NCBI GenBank assembly: GCA_034428935.1 | Contig: DAOUHB010000253.1 | Span: forward strand, 1 to 8,091 | DNA length: 8,091 bases | Direction of reading: 5' to 3' | From: JAAYZQ01 sp034428935 | GTDB lineage: Bacteria > Chloroflexota > Anaerolineae > JAAYZQ01 | Shown: positions 1 to 5,881 of the stretch, piece after piece | Layout of the letters: each line of letters opens with the position of its first letter | Numbering within the stretch: position 1 is the first letter of the stretch | Translations under genes and position numbers: made by a program | Notes under the pieces: generated by a model | What the model was told of the DNA's origin: nothing | Databases searched by the model: none | Seen by the model: only the letters and a program-made list of their open reading frames with translations

Positions 1-337
1 CCGCGGCGCTGCGGGGCAGCCCGCCGGCGGGGACCGCCTGCGCGGGCTTCGGGGGCGCGGGCGCGCTCACGGCGATGAGCGCCGGCGCGGGCGTCGCCGC
101 TTCCAGGACCTGCAGGCCGCGGCGAGCGACCTCGTTGGCCGGGTTGATCTCCAGGACCTTTTTCAGGCAGTGGGACCGGCCCTGGGCCGTGTCCAGCACG
201 CCGCTGAGCCACAGCCAGGCCATCTCCGAGGTGGGATCGCGCCGGGCGGCTTCGGCCAGCAGGCGGCGGGCAGCCGGCCGGTCGCCCGCCCGCGCCGCGG
301 CGATGCCCTGCGCCAGGACGACATCCCGGCCGCTCAC
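1..337 (-). CDS. TPR-like repeat protein, N-terminal part (C-terminus outside the window)
   Basis: The visible part is 112 codons read on the minus strand from a GTG at 337-335; the frame stays open to the window edge, so the C-terminus is missing. Residues about 8-70 (LAQGIAAARAGDRPAARRLL, then AWLWLSGVLDT and CLKKVLEINPANEVARRGL) look like two tetratricopeptide helix pairs, of a kind I associate with Chloroflexota proteins in which this short TPR block heads a variable region. Residues after about 72 are Ala/Pro-rich and look like a linker. TPR blocks usually mediate protein-protein contacts; no specific partner can be named. The GTG overlaps the TGA stop of the GH3 gene (GTGA, 334-337), which suggests translational coupling and one transcript. 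I see no signal peptide. The start was chosen because of the overlap; there is no good Shine-Dalgarno sequence before it. Confidence 0.72.
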   Translation of the reverse strand, partial: MSGRDVVLAQGIAAARAGDRPAARRLLAEAARRDPTSEMAWLWLSGVLDTAQGRSHCLKKVLEINPANEVARRGLQVLEAATPAPALIAVSAPAPPKPAQAVPAGGLPRSAA

Positions 338-3129
338 GACGCACCGCGTCCCGGCGGGGCCAGGAGCAGCCCCAGGAGGGCGCCGGCGGCCACGACGAGG
401 GCCAGGCCGGCCGCGGGCGCCCAGGCGGCCTCGGGCCAGAACGCCCACGACCCGGGCCTCACCACCTCCAGAACGCAGAGCAGATAGCCGGCCATGCCGC
501 CGACGATGGCCAGGAGCGCGCGCCGCACCACGGCCGGGCGTCCCCATCGCCACCGGCCGGCCAGCCACGAGCCGGCGGTGGCCACCACGCCGGTGATGCC
601 CAGGCCCAGCAGGAGGCCGGGCGCGCCGGGCCCCTCGGCTCCGGGCCACTCCGCGGGCTCGGGCTCGGCGGGCGCGGCGGTCTCGGTGGGCAGCGGGATG
701 GGCTCGGCCGTCGCCGTAGAGGTGGCGGTGGCGGGCGCCGCCGTGGGCTCCGGCTCGCGGGTGTCGGTGGGCGGCGGGGTGACCGTCGGGGGGGCCTGAA
801 GGCGCAGCTCGAGCCTGTCGGAACTGCGCGCGTCGCCGCTCTCGGCGCGCAGCAACACCGTGCCCGACCTCGACAGGTTCAGGTTGACGCCCGCCACACC
901 CCCCGCCGTGGCGGCCGACACCGGCGGCAGGTAGGTGCCGTCCAGGTACTCGGCAAAGAAGGTGACCAACGTGCCGTCGGGAACGACGTTGCCGTTGCGG
1001 TCGACGATGGGCCCGGCCTCCAGGCGCGCCGTGACGGGCGACGCCAGGGCATCGCCGTTGGCCGGCTCCAGCAGGGTCAGGGGCACGACCTGGTCCGCAT
1101 CGGGCCCGAGCTGCCGCTCCAGGTCGTAGTTGATGCCCGCCACGTCCACGGGCGGCGCGCCCCGGGGCCGCAGCTCGCCAAAGAGGGCCCGCACGGCGGC
1201 CTTGACAAAGGGGTCGGTCTTGCTATAGACCCCCAGGTAGAGGCTGAGCTTGCTGATCTGGGTGGTGTCCAGGTAGTAGGGCGCGTTAAAGGCCAGGACC
1301 ACCAGCCGGGCGCGGTAGGCGCTGCTCCGGGGGTCATCCAGGAAAAGCTGGGCGGCATCCGAGTTTGGCCCCTTCACCGGGTTCAGGTCCTGCTGGGCGA
1401 ACAGGATCCAGTCGGCCTGCTGCAACAGCCCGCCCACGTCATAGTCGGTGGCCTGGCCCGCCAGGAAGGCCTTGAGCTGGCCAAAGGGCACGCTGGTGAT
1501 GTCGGCGGCGTCCACCTGGCCGGTGCCGTGGGGGCCGTAGATGAGCATGATGGCCTCCTGCACCGCAGTCAGGCTGAGGGGCGAGAAGGGCACGCACCGC
1601 TCGGCAAAGCACTCGCGCACCTGGCGGGCATCGGTAAAGATGAGGATCTTTTCGCCGCGCCGGGGCGGAGCGGGCAGGGCGCTGGCGTCGGGATAGAGAA
1701 GGGTGACCGCCCGGTCGGCAATGCCCTGGGTGACCTGGTTGCCCAGGCCGCACATCTCCAGGGCCACCTCCGGGTGCACCTGCGCCGCCTCCAGGCTGAA
1801 CTCGGGATAGAGCTTGCGCTTGGCATGGAGGATGCGACGCACGGCGTCGTCCACGCGGGTGGCAAAGGCCGGGTCCTGCTTGTACTCCTCGGCGAAAAAG
1901 GCCATGGTGTCGCGGACGTTGTGCAGTTGGCCGGCCCACTCGTTGCCCAGGTCGAACTGGGCCAGGAGGAGGACGTCGTTGCCGGCCAGGAGCGCCTCCC
2001 GGGCGATGCGGCGGTGGGGAAAGCTGGACAGGGTCGGGTCGAAGTAGCGGCGCACGGCCGGCACCCCGAGGCTGTCCGAGATCATGAGCCCCGTCCGGCG
2101 CCATTCGGCCAGTCCGTTGAGGGCCAGGATGGCGGCCATGCCCTCGGGGTCAAAGCTCAGGGGCGCGGTGAACTGGCGGATGTCCTCCTGCACGCCCCGG
2201 TAGCGGATATGGGACGTCATGAGGGCGTCGGTCACCGCCCCGGGGCTGCCATTCTCGCGGGTGACGGCCAGGAAGGGCACCAGCTCGACGCTCACCAACT
2301 GTTCCAGCGACTTGTCGACGGTGGACACCTCTTCGTCGGGCAGCCGGTCCGAGCCGCCGTGCCCCGGAAAGTGCTTGGCCACGGTGGACACCCGGCCGCC
2401 GCTGCCCGCGTGGACGCCCTCCAGGTAGGCCCGGCCCATCTGGCCCACCCACCAGGGATCGCCGCCAAAGGTGCGGGTGCCGATGTCGCCCTGCCCCCCG
2501 GCCCGCGGCTCTTCCAGCACGTCCACGCCGGGGCCGAGAAGGAGGTTGATGCCCATGGCGGCCAGCTCCCGGCCCACAATCTGGCCCACATCGCGGGCAT
2601 CGTCCGGGTCCCAGGTGGCGCCGATGGCCATGGCGTTGGGCAGGGTCGTCACCCCGCCGGTGATGCGTGTGTAGGGGTAGCCGTCGCCCTCGTGGTCCAC
2701 GGCCACAAAGAGCGGCACGCCGGCGCCCTGCTCCATGGCCAGGGCCTGGAGGGCGTTGGACAGCTCGGCTACCTGCCGCGGGGTATCGGGCGCGTTGAAA
2801 AAGTTCGAGTTGCTGGCCAGGAGCACCACGCCACCCACCCGCTCCTCCGTCACCAGGCGGGCCACGTCGCTTCCGGGACCGGCGTCGTTGCCGACAAAGG
2901 CGATCAGGAAGAGCTGGCCCACGCGCTCCTCGGGGCTCATGCCCTCCAGGGTGGCCTCGACGTCGGCAAAGGGATCGACTCCTTGGGCTTGGAGCAAGCG
3001 GGTGTGCAGGGGGAAGGCGGTCAGGAACAGGGCCAATAGCAACAGGGCGCGCCCCAGGGGCCCGGCGCGGGGGCGCCGGGGACCCGGCGTGTGACAATGA
3101 GAACCGCTGCTCCGGATCCTGCCGTTCAT
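334..3129 (-). CDS. Secreted, membrane-anchored GH3 (NagZ-like) glycoside hydrolase
   Basis: The product has 931 residues. A long basic N-terminus is followed by a hydrophobic stretch (about 27-49, LLLLALFLTAF) that fits a signal peptide or anchor. Residues about 55-440 are a GH3 TIM-barrel of the beta-N-acetylhexosaminidase (NagZ) type: VDHEG (144-148), LPNAMAIGAT (163-172), GTRTFG (217-222), KHFPGHG (252-258), MTSH (304-307) and GLMISDSLG (347-355), in which Asp352 aligns with the catalytic nucleophile. Residues about 470-655 look like the GH3 C-terminal alpha/beta domain, and about 683-777 like an Ig-like beta domain. A Pro/Thr/Glu-rich stalk (778-835) and three probable membrane helices (about 836-857, 869-890, 904-925) follow. 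The barrel therefore probably faces outward and acts on an envelope or environmental glycan; the substrate is not known. The Asp-Ser-His acid/base loop of NagZ is not present (see findings). The only ATG start has no clear ribosome site. The gene overlaps the downstream TPR gene by 4 bp. Confidence 0.88.
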   Translation of the reverse strand: MNGRIRSSGSHCHTPGPRRPRAGPLGRALLLLALFLTAFPLHTRLLQAQGVDPFADVEATLEGMSPEERVGQLFLIAFVGNDAGPGSDVARLVTEERVGGVVLLASNSNFFNAPDTPRQVAELSNALQALAMEQGAGVPLFVAVDHEGDGYPYTRITGGVTTLPNAMAIGATWDPDDARDVGQIVGRELAAMGINLLLGPGVDVLEEPRAGGQGDIGTRTFGGDPWWVGQMGRAYLEGVHAGSGGRVSTVAKHFPGHGGSDRLPDEEVSTVDKSLEQLVSVELVPFLAVTRENGSPGAVTDALMTSHIRYRGVQEDIRQFTAPLSFDPEGMAAILALNGLAEWRRTGLMISDSLGVPAVRRYFDPTLSSFPHRRIAREALLAGNDVLLLAQFDLGNEWAGQLHNVRDTMAFFAEEYKQDPAFATRVDDAVRRILHAKRKLYPEFSLEAAQVHPEVALEMCGLGNQVTQGIADRAVTLLYPDASALPAPPRRGEKILIFTDARQVRECFAERCVPFSPLSLTAVQEAIMLIYGPHGTGQVDAADITSVPFGQLKAFLAGQATDYDVGGLLQQADWILFAQQDLNPVKGPNSDAAQLFLDDPRSSAYRARLVVLAFNAPYYLDTTQISKLSLYLGVYSKTDPFVKAAVRALFGELRPRGAPPVDVAGINYDLERQLGPDADQVVPLTLLEPANGDALASPVTARLEAGPIVDRNGNVVPDGTLVTFFAEYLDGTYLPPVSAATAGGVAGVNLNLSRSGTVLLRAESGDARSSDRLELRLQAPPTVTPPPTDTREPEPTAAPATATSTATAEPIPLPTETAAPAEPEPAEWPGAEGPGAPGLLLGLGITGVVATAGSWLAGRWRWGRPAVVRRALLAIVGGMAGYLLCVLEVVRPGSWAFWPEAAWAPAAGLALVVAAGALLGLLLAPPGRGAS

Positions 3130-3138
3130 GACAGGCCT

Positions 3139-3167
3139 ATCTTACATCAAAAGCGGAGAAACGACAA
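3139..3167 (-). promoter_or_regulatory. Weak candidate promoter for the GH3 gene
   Basis: On the minus strand TTGTCG (3162-3167) and TAAGAT (3139-3144) are separated by 17 bp; each matches its sigma-70 consensus at four of six positions. Only 9 bases separate the -10 box from the ATG, so a transcript from here would be nearly leaderless, in keeping with the absence of a Shine-Dalgarno sequence. The match is modest and may be chance. Confidence 0.3.
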
Positions 3168-3186
3168 ACCGCCGCGCCTCCCCTCA

Positions 3187-3218
3187 CGCCGGCGCTTTCC
3201 CGTGGGAGAGCGCTGGCG
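3187..3218 (-). terminator. Strong hairpin after the glycosyltransferase gene (possible terminator or leader structure)
   Basis: The arms CGCCGGCGCT (3187-3196) and AGCGCTGGCG (3209-3218) pair completely on the plus strand with one G-U; on the minus strand that pair becomes an A/C mismatch. Inner bases extend the stem down to a 4-base loop (3201-3204). It starts 16 bases past the stop of the glycosyltransferase gene, where a terminator would lie, but no T-run follows on either strand, so it is not a classic intrinsic terminator. It could also be a folded leader of the GH3 transcript if transcription reads through. Confidence 0.33.
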
Positions 3219-3234
3219 ACGGGGCGAAAACATC

Positions 3235-3981
3235 TCAAGGCCGGTCGTATAGCCCTTGCCGGGCGTTGCGGCGCACCTGGAGCAGGTCGCGGACCATGCA
3301 GAGGGTATCCTTGACGGGCTTGACCTTGCTCTCGCGACCGTAGTACCAGCGCACCGGGATCTCGACGATCTGGTAGCCGAGGCGGCGGGCGATGAACAAC
3401 ACCTCGACGTCAAAGCCCCAGCCCTCGATGGTCTGCAGGGGAAAGACCTGGCGGGCGACCTCGCGCCGGAAGGCCTTGAAGCCGCATTGGGTGTCCTGGA
3501 TGCCGGGCACGGCCGCCAGCCGTACCAGCAGATTGTAGACGCGGCCCATCAGGTGCCGGTAGTAGGGCTCGTCGATGCGTTCCGCGCCGGGCGCCTCTCG
3601 CGAGGCGATGGCCACGTCGTAGCCGTTGAGGGCGGGCGGCAGAAATTTGACGATCTCTTCGATGGGCACCGACAGGTCGGTGTCGCTGAGGACCAGGTAC
3701 TGGCCGCGGCCCTGGCTGACGCCGGCCTTGATGGCCGCCCCCTTGCCGCCGTGGGGATTGCGGATGAGGCGGATAAAGTCGTGCTGCTGCGCAAACTCCT
3801 CGACGATGGCCGCCGTCCTGTCTTCACTGCCGTCGTCGACGACCACGACCTCGATGGGATCGGACTGGCTTTCCACAAAGGCCACGACCCGTTGCAGGCT
3901 GGCCGGCATCCGGCGCTCCTCGTTCCACGCCGGTATAATCACTGTTGCGAGCGGCTCGCTCTTGTTTTCCACCTGGTCCAT
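3235..3981 (-). CDS. Family 2 glycosyltransferase, dolichyl-phosphate glucosyltransferase-like
   Basis: The product has 248 residues, the usual length for a soluble GT2 catalytic domain of the Alg5/DPG-synthase type, which moves a sugar from a nucleotide sugar to a polyprenyl phosphate at the inner membrane face. Visible motifs are TVIIPAWNEE (13-22), VVVVDDGSEDRT (45-56) with the nucleotide-binding DDG, GKGAAIKAG (79-87), the metal-binding DTDLS (100-104), QDTQCGFKAF (162-171), GWGFDVEVLF (187-196) and the family's C-terminal RESKVKPVKD (216-225). There is no membrane helix, so membrane contact would be peripheral. The ATG has GGGGG directly against it, which is too close for a ribosome site; GTG at residue 4 (3972-3970) has the same G-run at a better 9-base distance and is a real alternative start. 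The gene has its own promoter (4047-4075). The sugar and acceptor cannot be read from the sequence. Confidence 0.9.
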   Translation of the reverse strand: MDQVENKSEPLATVIIPAWNEERRMPASLQRVVAFVESQSDPIEVVVVDDGSEDRTAAIVEEFAQQHDFIRLIRNPHGGKGAAIKAGVSQGRGQYLVLSDTDLSVPIEEIVKFLPPALNGYDVAIASREAPGAERIDEPYYRHLMGRVYNLLVRLAAVPGIQDTQCGFKAFRREVARQVFPLQTIEGWGFDVEVLFIARRLGYQIVEIPVRWYYGRESKVKPVKDTLCMVRDLLQVRRNARQGLYDRP

Positions 3982-4000
3982 CCCCCATGGCGTGCCAGGA

Positions 4001-4042
4001 CAGCCCTGACGATGACGGGCTGCCGAGCGCGGGTTTCGCGCT
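4001..4042 (-). other. Two tandem stem-loops in the glycosyltransferase leader
   Basis: AGCGCG (4026-4031) pairs with CGCGCT (4037-4042) around a 5-base loop, and CAGCCC (4001-4006) pairs with GGGCTG (4017-4022) around a 10-base loop. Both are perfect 6-bp stems. With the predicted start of transcription near 4040 they would form the 5' end of the glycosyltransferase mRNA; alternatively they end the transcript of the helicase-like gene upstream. No T-run follows, and short GC stems are common at this base composition. Confidence 0.35.
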
Positions 4043-4046
4043 GGGA

Positions 4047-4075
4047 ATGATACACCGTGAGGCCCGCTTTGTCAA
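4047..4075 (-). promoter_or_regulatory. Near-consensus sigma-70 promoter for the glycosyltransferase gene
   Basis: On the minus strand TTGACA (4070-4075, exact consensus), a 17-bp spacer and TATCAT (4047-4052, five of six) form a very good housekeeping promoter, standing out from GC-rich surroundings. Transcription would begin near 4040, giving a leader of about 60 bases. The TGA inside the -35 box is the stop codon of the upstream gene (4072-4074). Confidence 0.75.
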
Positions 4076-5775
4076 CCGGGCTGATGGTGGGGGAGATCGG
4101 GATCGTCGGCCTCGTCGCGGGGCAGCAGGAAGCCGAGGGCCTGGAGCGCCCGGCGCAGGGCGGGCAGGTCCTCCTTGCGGACCAGGGCCGTCACGGGCGA
4201 AAGCCGCCTGGTGACGTAGGCGCGGGTCTCGGGCAACACCGACAGCTCTTTCAGGGCGCGCTCGCTGCGTGTCCTCAGGACCACCACTTCCTCCAGCTCC
4301 ACCTGGCCAAAGCGCCCGGCCCACAGGCGCAGTTGTCCGGCCACGTTGGCCGGCAGGTTGCCGCCCGCCGCCTGGCTGAGAAAGGCCAGAATCTGCTCCA
4401 CCTGGACGTTGCGGCCCAGGGCCCGGCCCAGGCCGGCCGCCGAAAGGCTGTAGACGCACGGGTCCTCGTCCTTCAGGTCGGCAAAGCGCTCCAACTGGAA
4501 GCGGGTGTAGAGGTCGCCCGGCCCCGGCACCTCGACGCAGAAATCGGGCCGGACGGTGATGGGCCCCGGCGTCACCTCCCCGGCCGGCGGCGCGGGCAGC
4601 CCGAGAAAGCGCAGCCCCGCCTCCGCCAGGCGGCACTCGCCGCCCGGCGCCACCCGCACCACCCCCAGCCAGGAAAGGACGCCGCCCAGCAGGTCGCGGA
4701 TGAGGCGGCCTTCCACGGCGTCCCACGAGCCAAAGCCCGACAGGTAGTCGCCGCTCCCGGCCTCGCGGACGTACCAGCTCTCATAGTCGCCGTCGGGCCG
4801 CTGGAAGTCGGGATGGGTCTCCTTGACGGCTGCCACGAACGAGTCCAAGGTCCACCACGCATCCGGCGGGCATTGGGCCAGGAGGTCCAGGAACGCCTCC
4901 CGGGCGGCCACGGGGTCGTAGCTCGCCAGCCAGCCGCCCGCGTCGTCGCAGTGCAGGCCCGGCACGTGGCAAAGGTCCATCCAGGTGGGATCTGAGCGCC
5001 AGGCGTTTTGCAGGACGGCCAGTTGCTCCGCGGGCGTGGCGGTGAGCCATGCTTTGGCCGCCGCCGCTTCCAGCCGCAGCAAGTGGCCCTGCCGGGCGGC
5101 GAGCCCCAGGCGGGCGGCCAGGTGGCGGACGAGATCGAGGCGCCGCTGGCTGCCCCCCACCATGCGCCGCAGGAGGGCGGCCGTGTCGCGCCGGCCCAGG
5201 CGCCCGTCGGCGTAGGGCCGCACGTCGTGGCCGTGCAGGTAGACCAGGTAGGCAAAGAGGTCGCGCACCAACGACGGCGCCCCGCGGTCCGGGCCGGCGG
5301 GCGGCGGCACCGTCCCCAGGGGGAAGGTGGGCCGGCCCGGGTCGGGCGCGGGCAGCAGGGCCAGGATCTCGTCGGGCAGAAAGACAAACTCCCCCGGCCC
5401 GCCCCCCTCGTCGGCAAAGCCGCGGCCGATGAGACCCGCGTACCACAGTTCTTCGGCCGGACCCTCGGGCTTGCGCCACAGGGCCTCGCGCACCAGCCGG
5501 CCCGGCCCCACGGGCCGGATCTGGCCGTAGGTGCGGGCGAACTGGGGGACGCGCAGCCGCCCCCCGGCGCGTGCCAGGGCCGCCAGGGCTTCCAGGGCCT
5601 CGGGGCTCAGGCGCGCCAGGGCGGCGCGCACCGACAGCGGCTCCGCGAGGGCCGCGGCCAGCCGGTCCACGGCCTCGGCCTGCACGTTGGTGTCGAGGCT
5701 CACACCGCGGCTTTCGGCCAGGGCGCGGAGCATGGCCATGTCGTAATCAACCAGGAAGCGCCGCAAGCTGTGCAT
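4072..5775 (-). CDS. Helicase-associated (XPB/Ssl2-like, Helicase_C_3 type) domain protein without a helicase motor
   Basis: The product has 567 residues. The N-terminus (about 6-45, LVDYDMAMLRALAESRGVSL) and a C-terminal block (about 405-490, ITVRPDFCVEV, then FADLKDEDPCVYSLSAAGLG, VEQILAFLSQ and LPANVAGQLRLWAGRFGQV) resemble the helicase-C-like domain found in XPB-type and stand-alone actinobacterial and Chloroflexota proteins. The middle (about 50-400) is helical and looks like repeated winged-helix material (LSPEALEALAALARAGG; LLRRMVGG). No Walker A, DEAH box or other ATPase motif is present, so it cannot be a motor itself. A DNA-binding or repair/transcription-accessory role is inferred from the family, not shown. 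The ATG start has AAGG four bases upstream. The gene faces away from the DUF1232/MerR operon across a shared control region. Confidence 0.74.
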   Translation of the reverse strand: MHSLRRFLVDYDMAMLRALAESRGVSLDTNVQAEAVDRLAAALAEPLSVRAALARLSPEALEALAALARAGGRLRVPQFARTYGQIRPVGPGRLVREALWRKPEGPAEELWYAGLIGRGFADEGGGPGEFVFLPDEILALLPAPDPGRPTFPLGTVPPPAGPDRGAPSLVRDLFAYLVYLHGHDVRPYADGRLGRRDTAALLRRMVGGSQRRLDLVRHLAARLGLAARQGHLLRLEAAAAKAWLTATPAEQLAVLQNAWRSDPTWMDLCHVPGLHCDDAGGWLASYDPVAAREAFLDLLAQCPPDAWWTLDSFVAAVKETHPDFQRPDGDYESWYVREAGSGDYLSGFGSWDAVEGRLIRDLLGGVLSWLGVVRVAPGGECRLAEAGLRFLGLPAPPAGEVTPGPITVRPDFCVEVPGPGDLYTRFQLERFADLKDEDPCVYSLSAAGLGRALGRNVQVEQILAFLSQAAGGNLPANVAGQLRLWAGRFGQVELEEVVVLRTRSERALKELSVLPETRAYVTRRLSPVTALVRKEDLPALRRALQALGFLLPRDEADDPDLPHHQPG

Positions 5776-5781
5776 GGTGCC

Positions 5782-5810
5782 TTGCCAAAATCGTCAGATT
5801 CGATTATAAT
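5782..5810 (+). promoter_or_regulatory. Sigma-70 promoter of the DUF1232-MerR operon, with symmetric -10
   Basis: TTGCCA (5782-5787, five of six), a 17-bp spacer and TATAAT (5805-5810, exact) make a strong promoter with predicted transcription start near 5817, about 65 bases before the TTG start of the DUF1232 gene. The octamer ATTATAAT (5803-5810) is its own reverse complement. Confidence 0.78.
5803..5808 (-). promoter_or_regulatory. Left-facing -10 box for the helicase-associated protein gene
   Basis: The reverse complement of 5803-5808 is TATAAT, overlapping the plus-strand -10. Transcription would start near 5796, leaving about 20 bases before the ATG at 5775. No recognisable -35 box lies 16-18 bp upstream, so this side depends on the -10 alone and may be weaker or need an activator. 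Confidence 0.42.
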
Positions 5811-5825
5811 ACGCCCACTGATACC

Positions 5826-5854
5826 CCGGGCGATTCGCTTGCGCTTTCGCCCGG
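5826..5854 (+). repeat. Perfect 8-bp inverted repeat in the operon leader
   Basis: CCGGGCGA (5826-5833) and TCGCCCGG (5847-5854) are exact inverted repeats around 13 bases. In the plus-strand transcript this is a stable stem-loop starting about 9 bases after the predicted start point; on DNA it lies just upstream of the left-facing -10, where an operator could also be. It ends about 15 bases before the AGGAG ribosome site, so it should not hide it. Confidence 0.42.
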
Positions 5855-5869
5855 ATTGTGAGCGACTTC

Positions 5870-5874
5870 AGGAG
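5870..5874 (+). promoter_or_regulatory. Ribosome binding site that favours the TTG start at 5882
   Basis: AGGAG lies exactly 7 bases before TTG 5882-5884. The in-frame GTG at 5858 is upstream of this site and has no comparable sequence before it. Confidence 0.66.
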
Positions 5875-5881
5875 ACGTAAA

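Noticed and set aside
690..800. Repetitive GC stretch as a possible DNA repeat array
   Set aside because: It encodes the Pro/Thr/Glu-rich stalk of the GH3 protein; the repetition is amino-acid composition and has no regular unit.
1528..3039. Open frame of 503 codons on the plus strand, opposite the GH3 gene
   Set aside because: The opposite frame encodes a clear GH3 barrel with all main motifs. The plus-strand product is a low-complexity mix rich in Gly, His, Ala and Val with no recognisable domain, as expected from the complement of GC-biased codons.
3256..4050. Open frame of 264 codons on the plus strand, opposite the glycosyltransferase
   Set aside because: The minus strand has an unmistakable GT2 protein with its own promoter; the plus-strand product shows no family features.
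4057..4995. Open frame of 312 codons on the plus strand, opposite the helicase-associated gene
   Set aside because: It is antisense to a coherent protein and has no recognisable motif or ribosome site; long antisense frames are normal at this GC content.
5858..5860. GTG as the start of the DUF1232 gene
   Set aside because: It has no ribosome site of its own, while AGGAG stands at ideal distance before the in-frame TTG at 5882; kept only as an alternative.
5008..5880. Open frame of 290 codons on the plus strand running across the divergent promoter
   Set aside because: It would cover the strong promoter and leader of the DUF1232 operon and is antisense to the helicase-associated gene; the product is Gln/Gly/Arg-rich with no domain.
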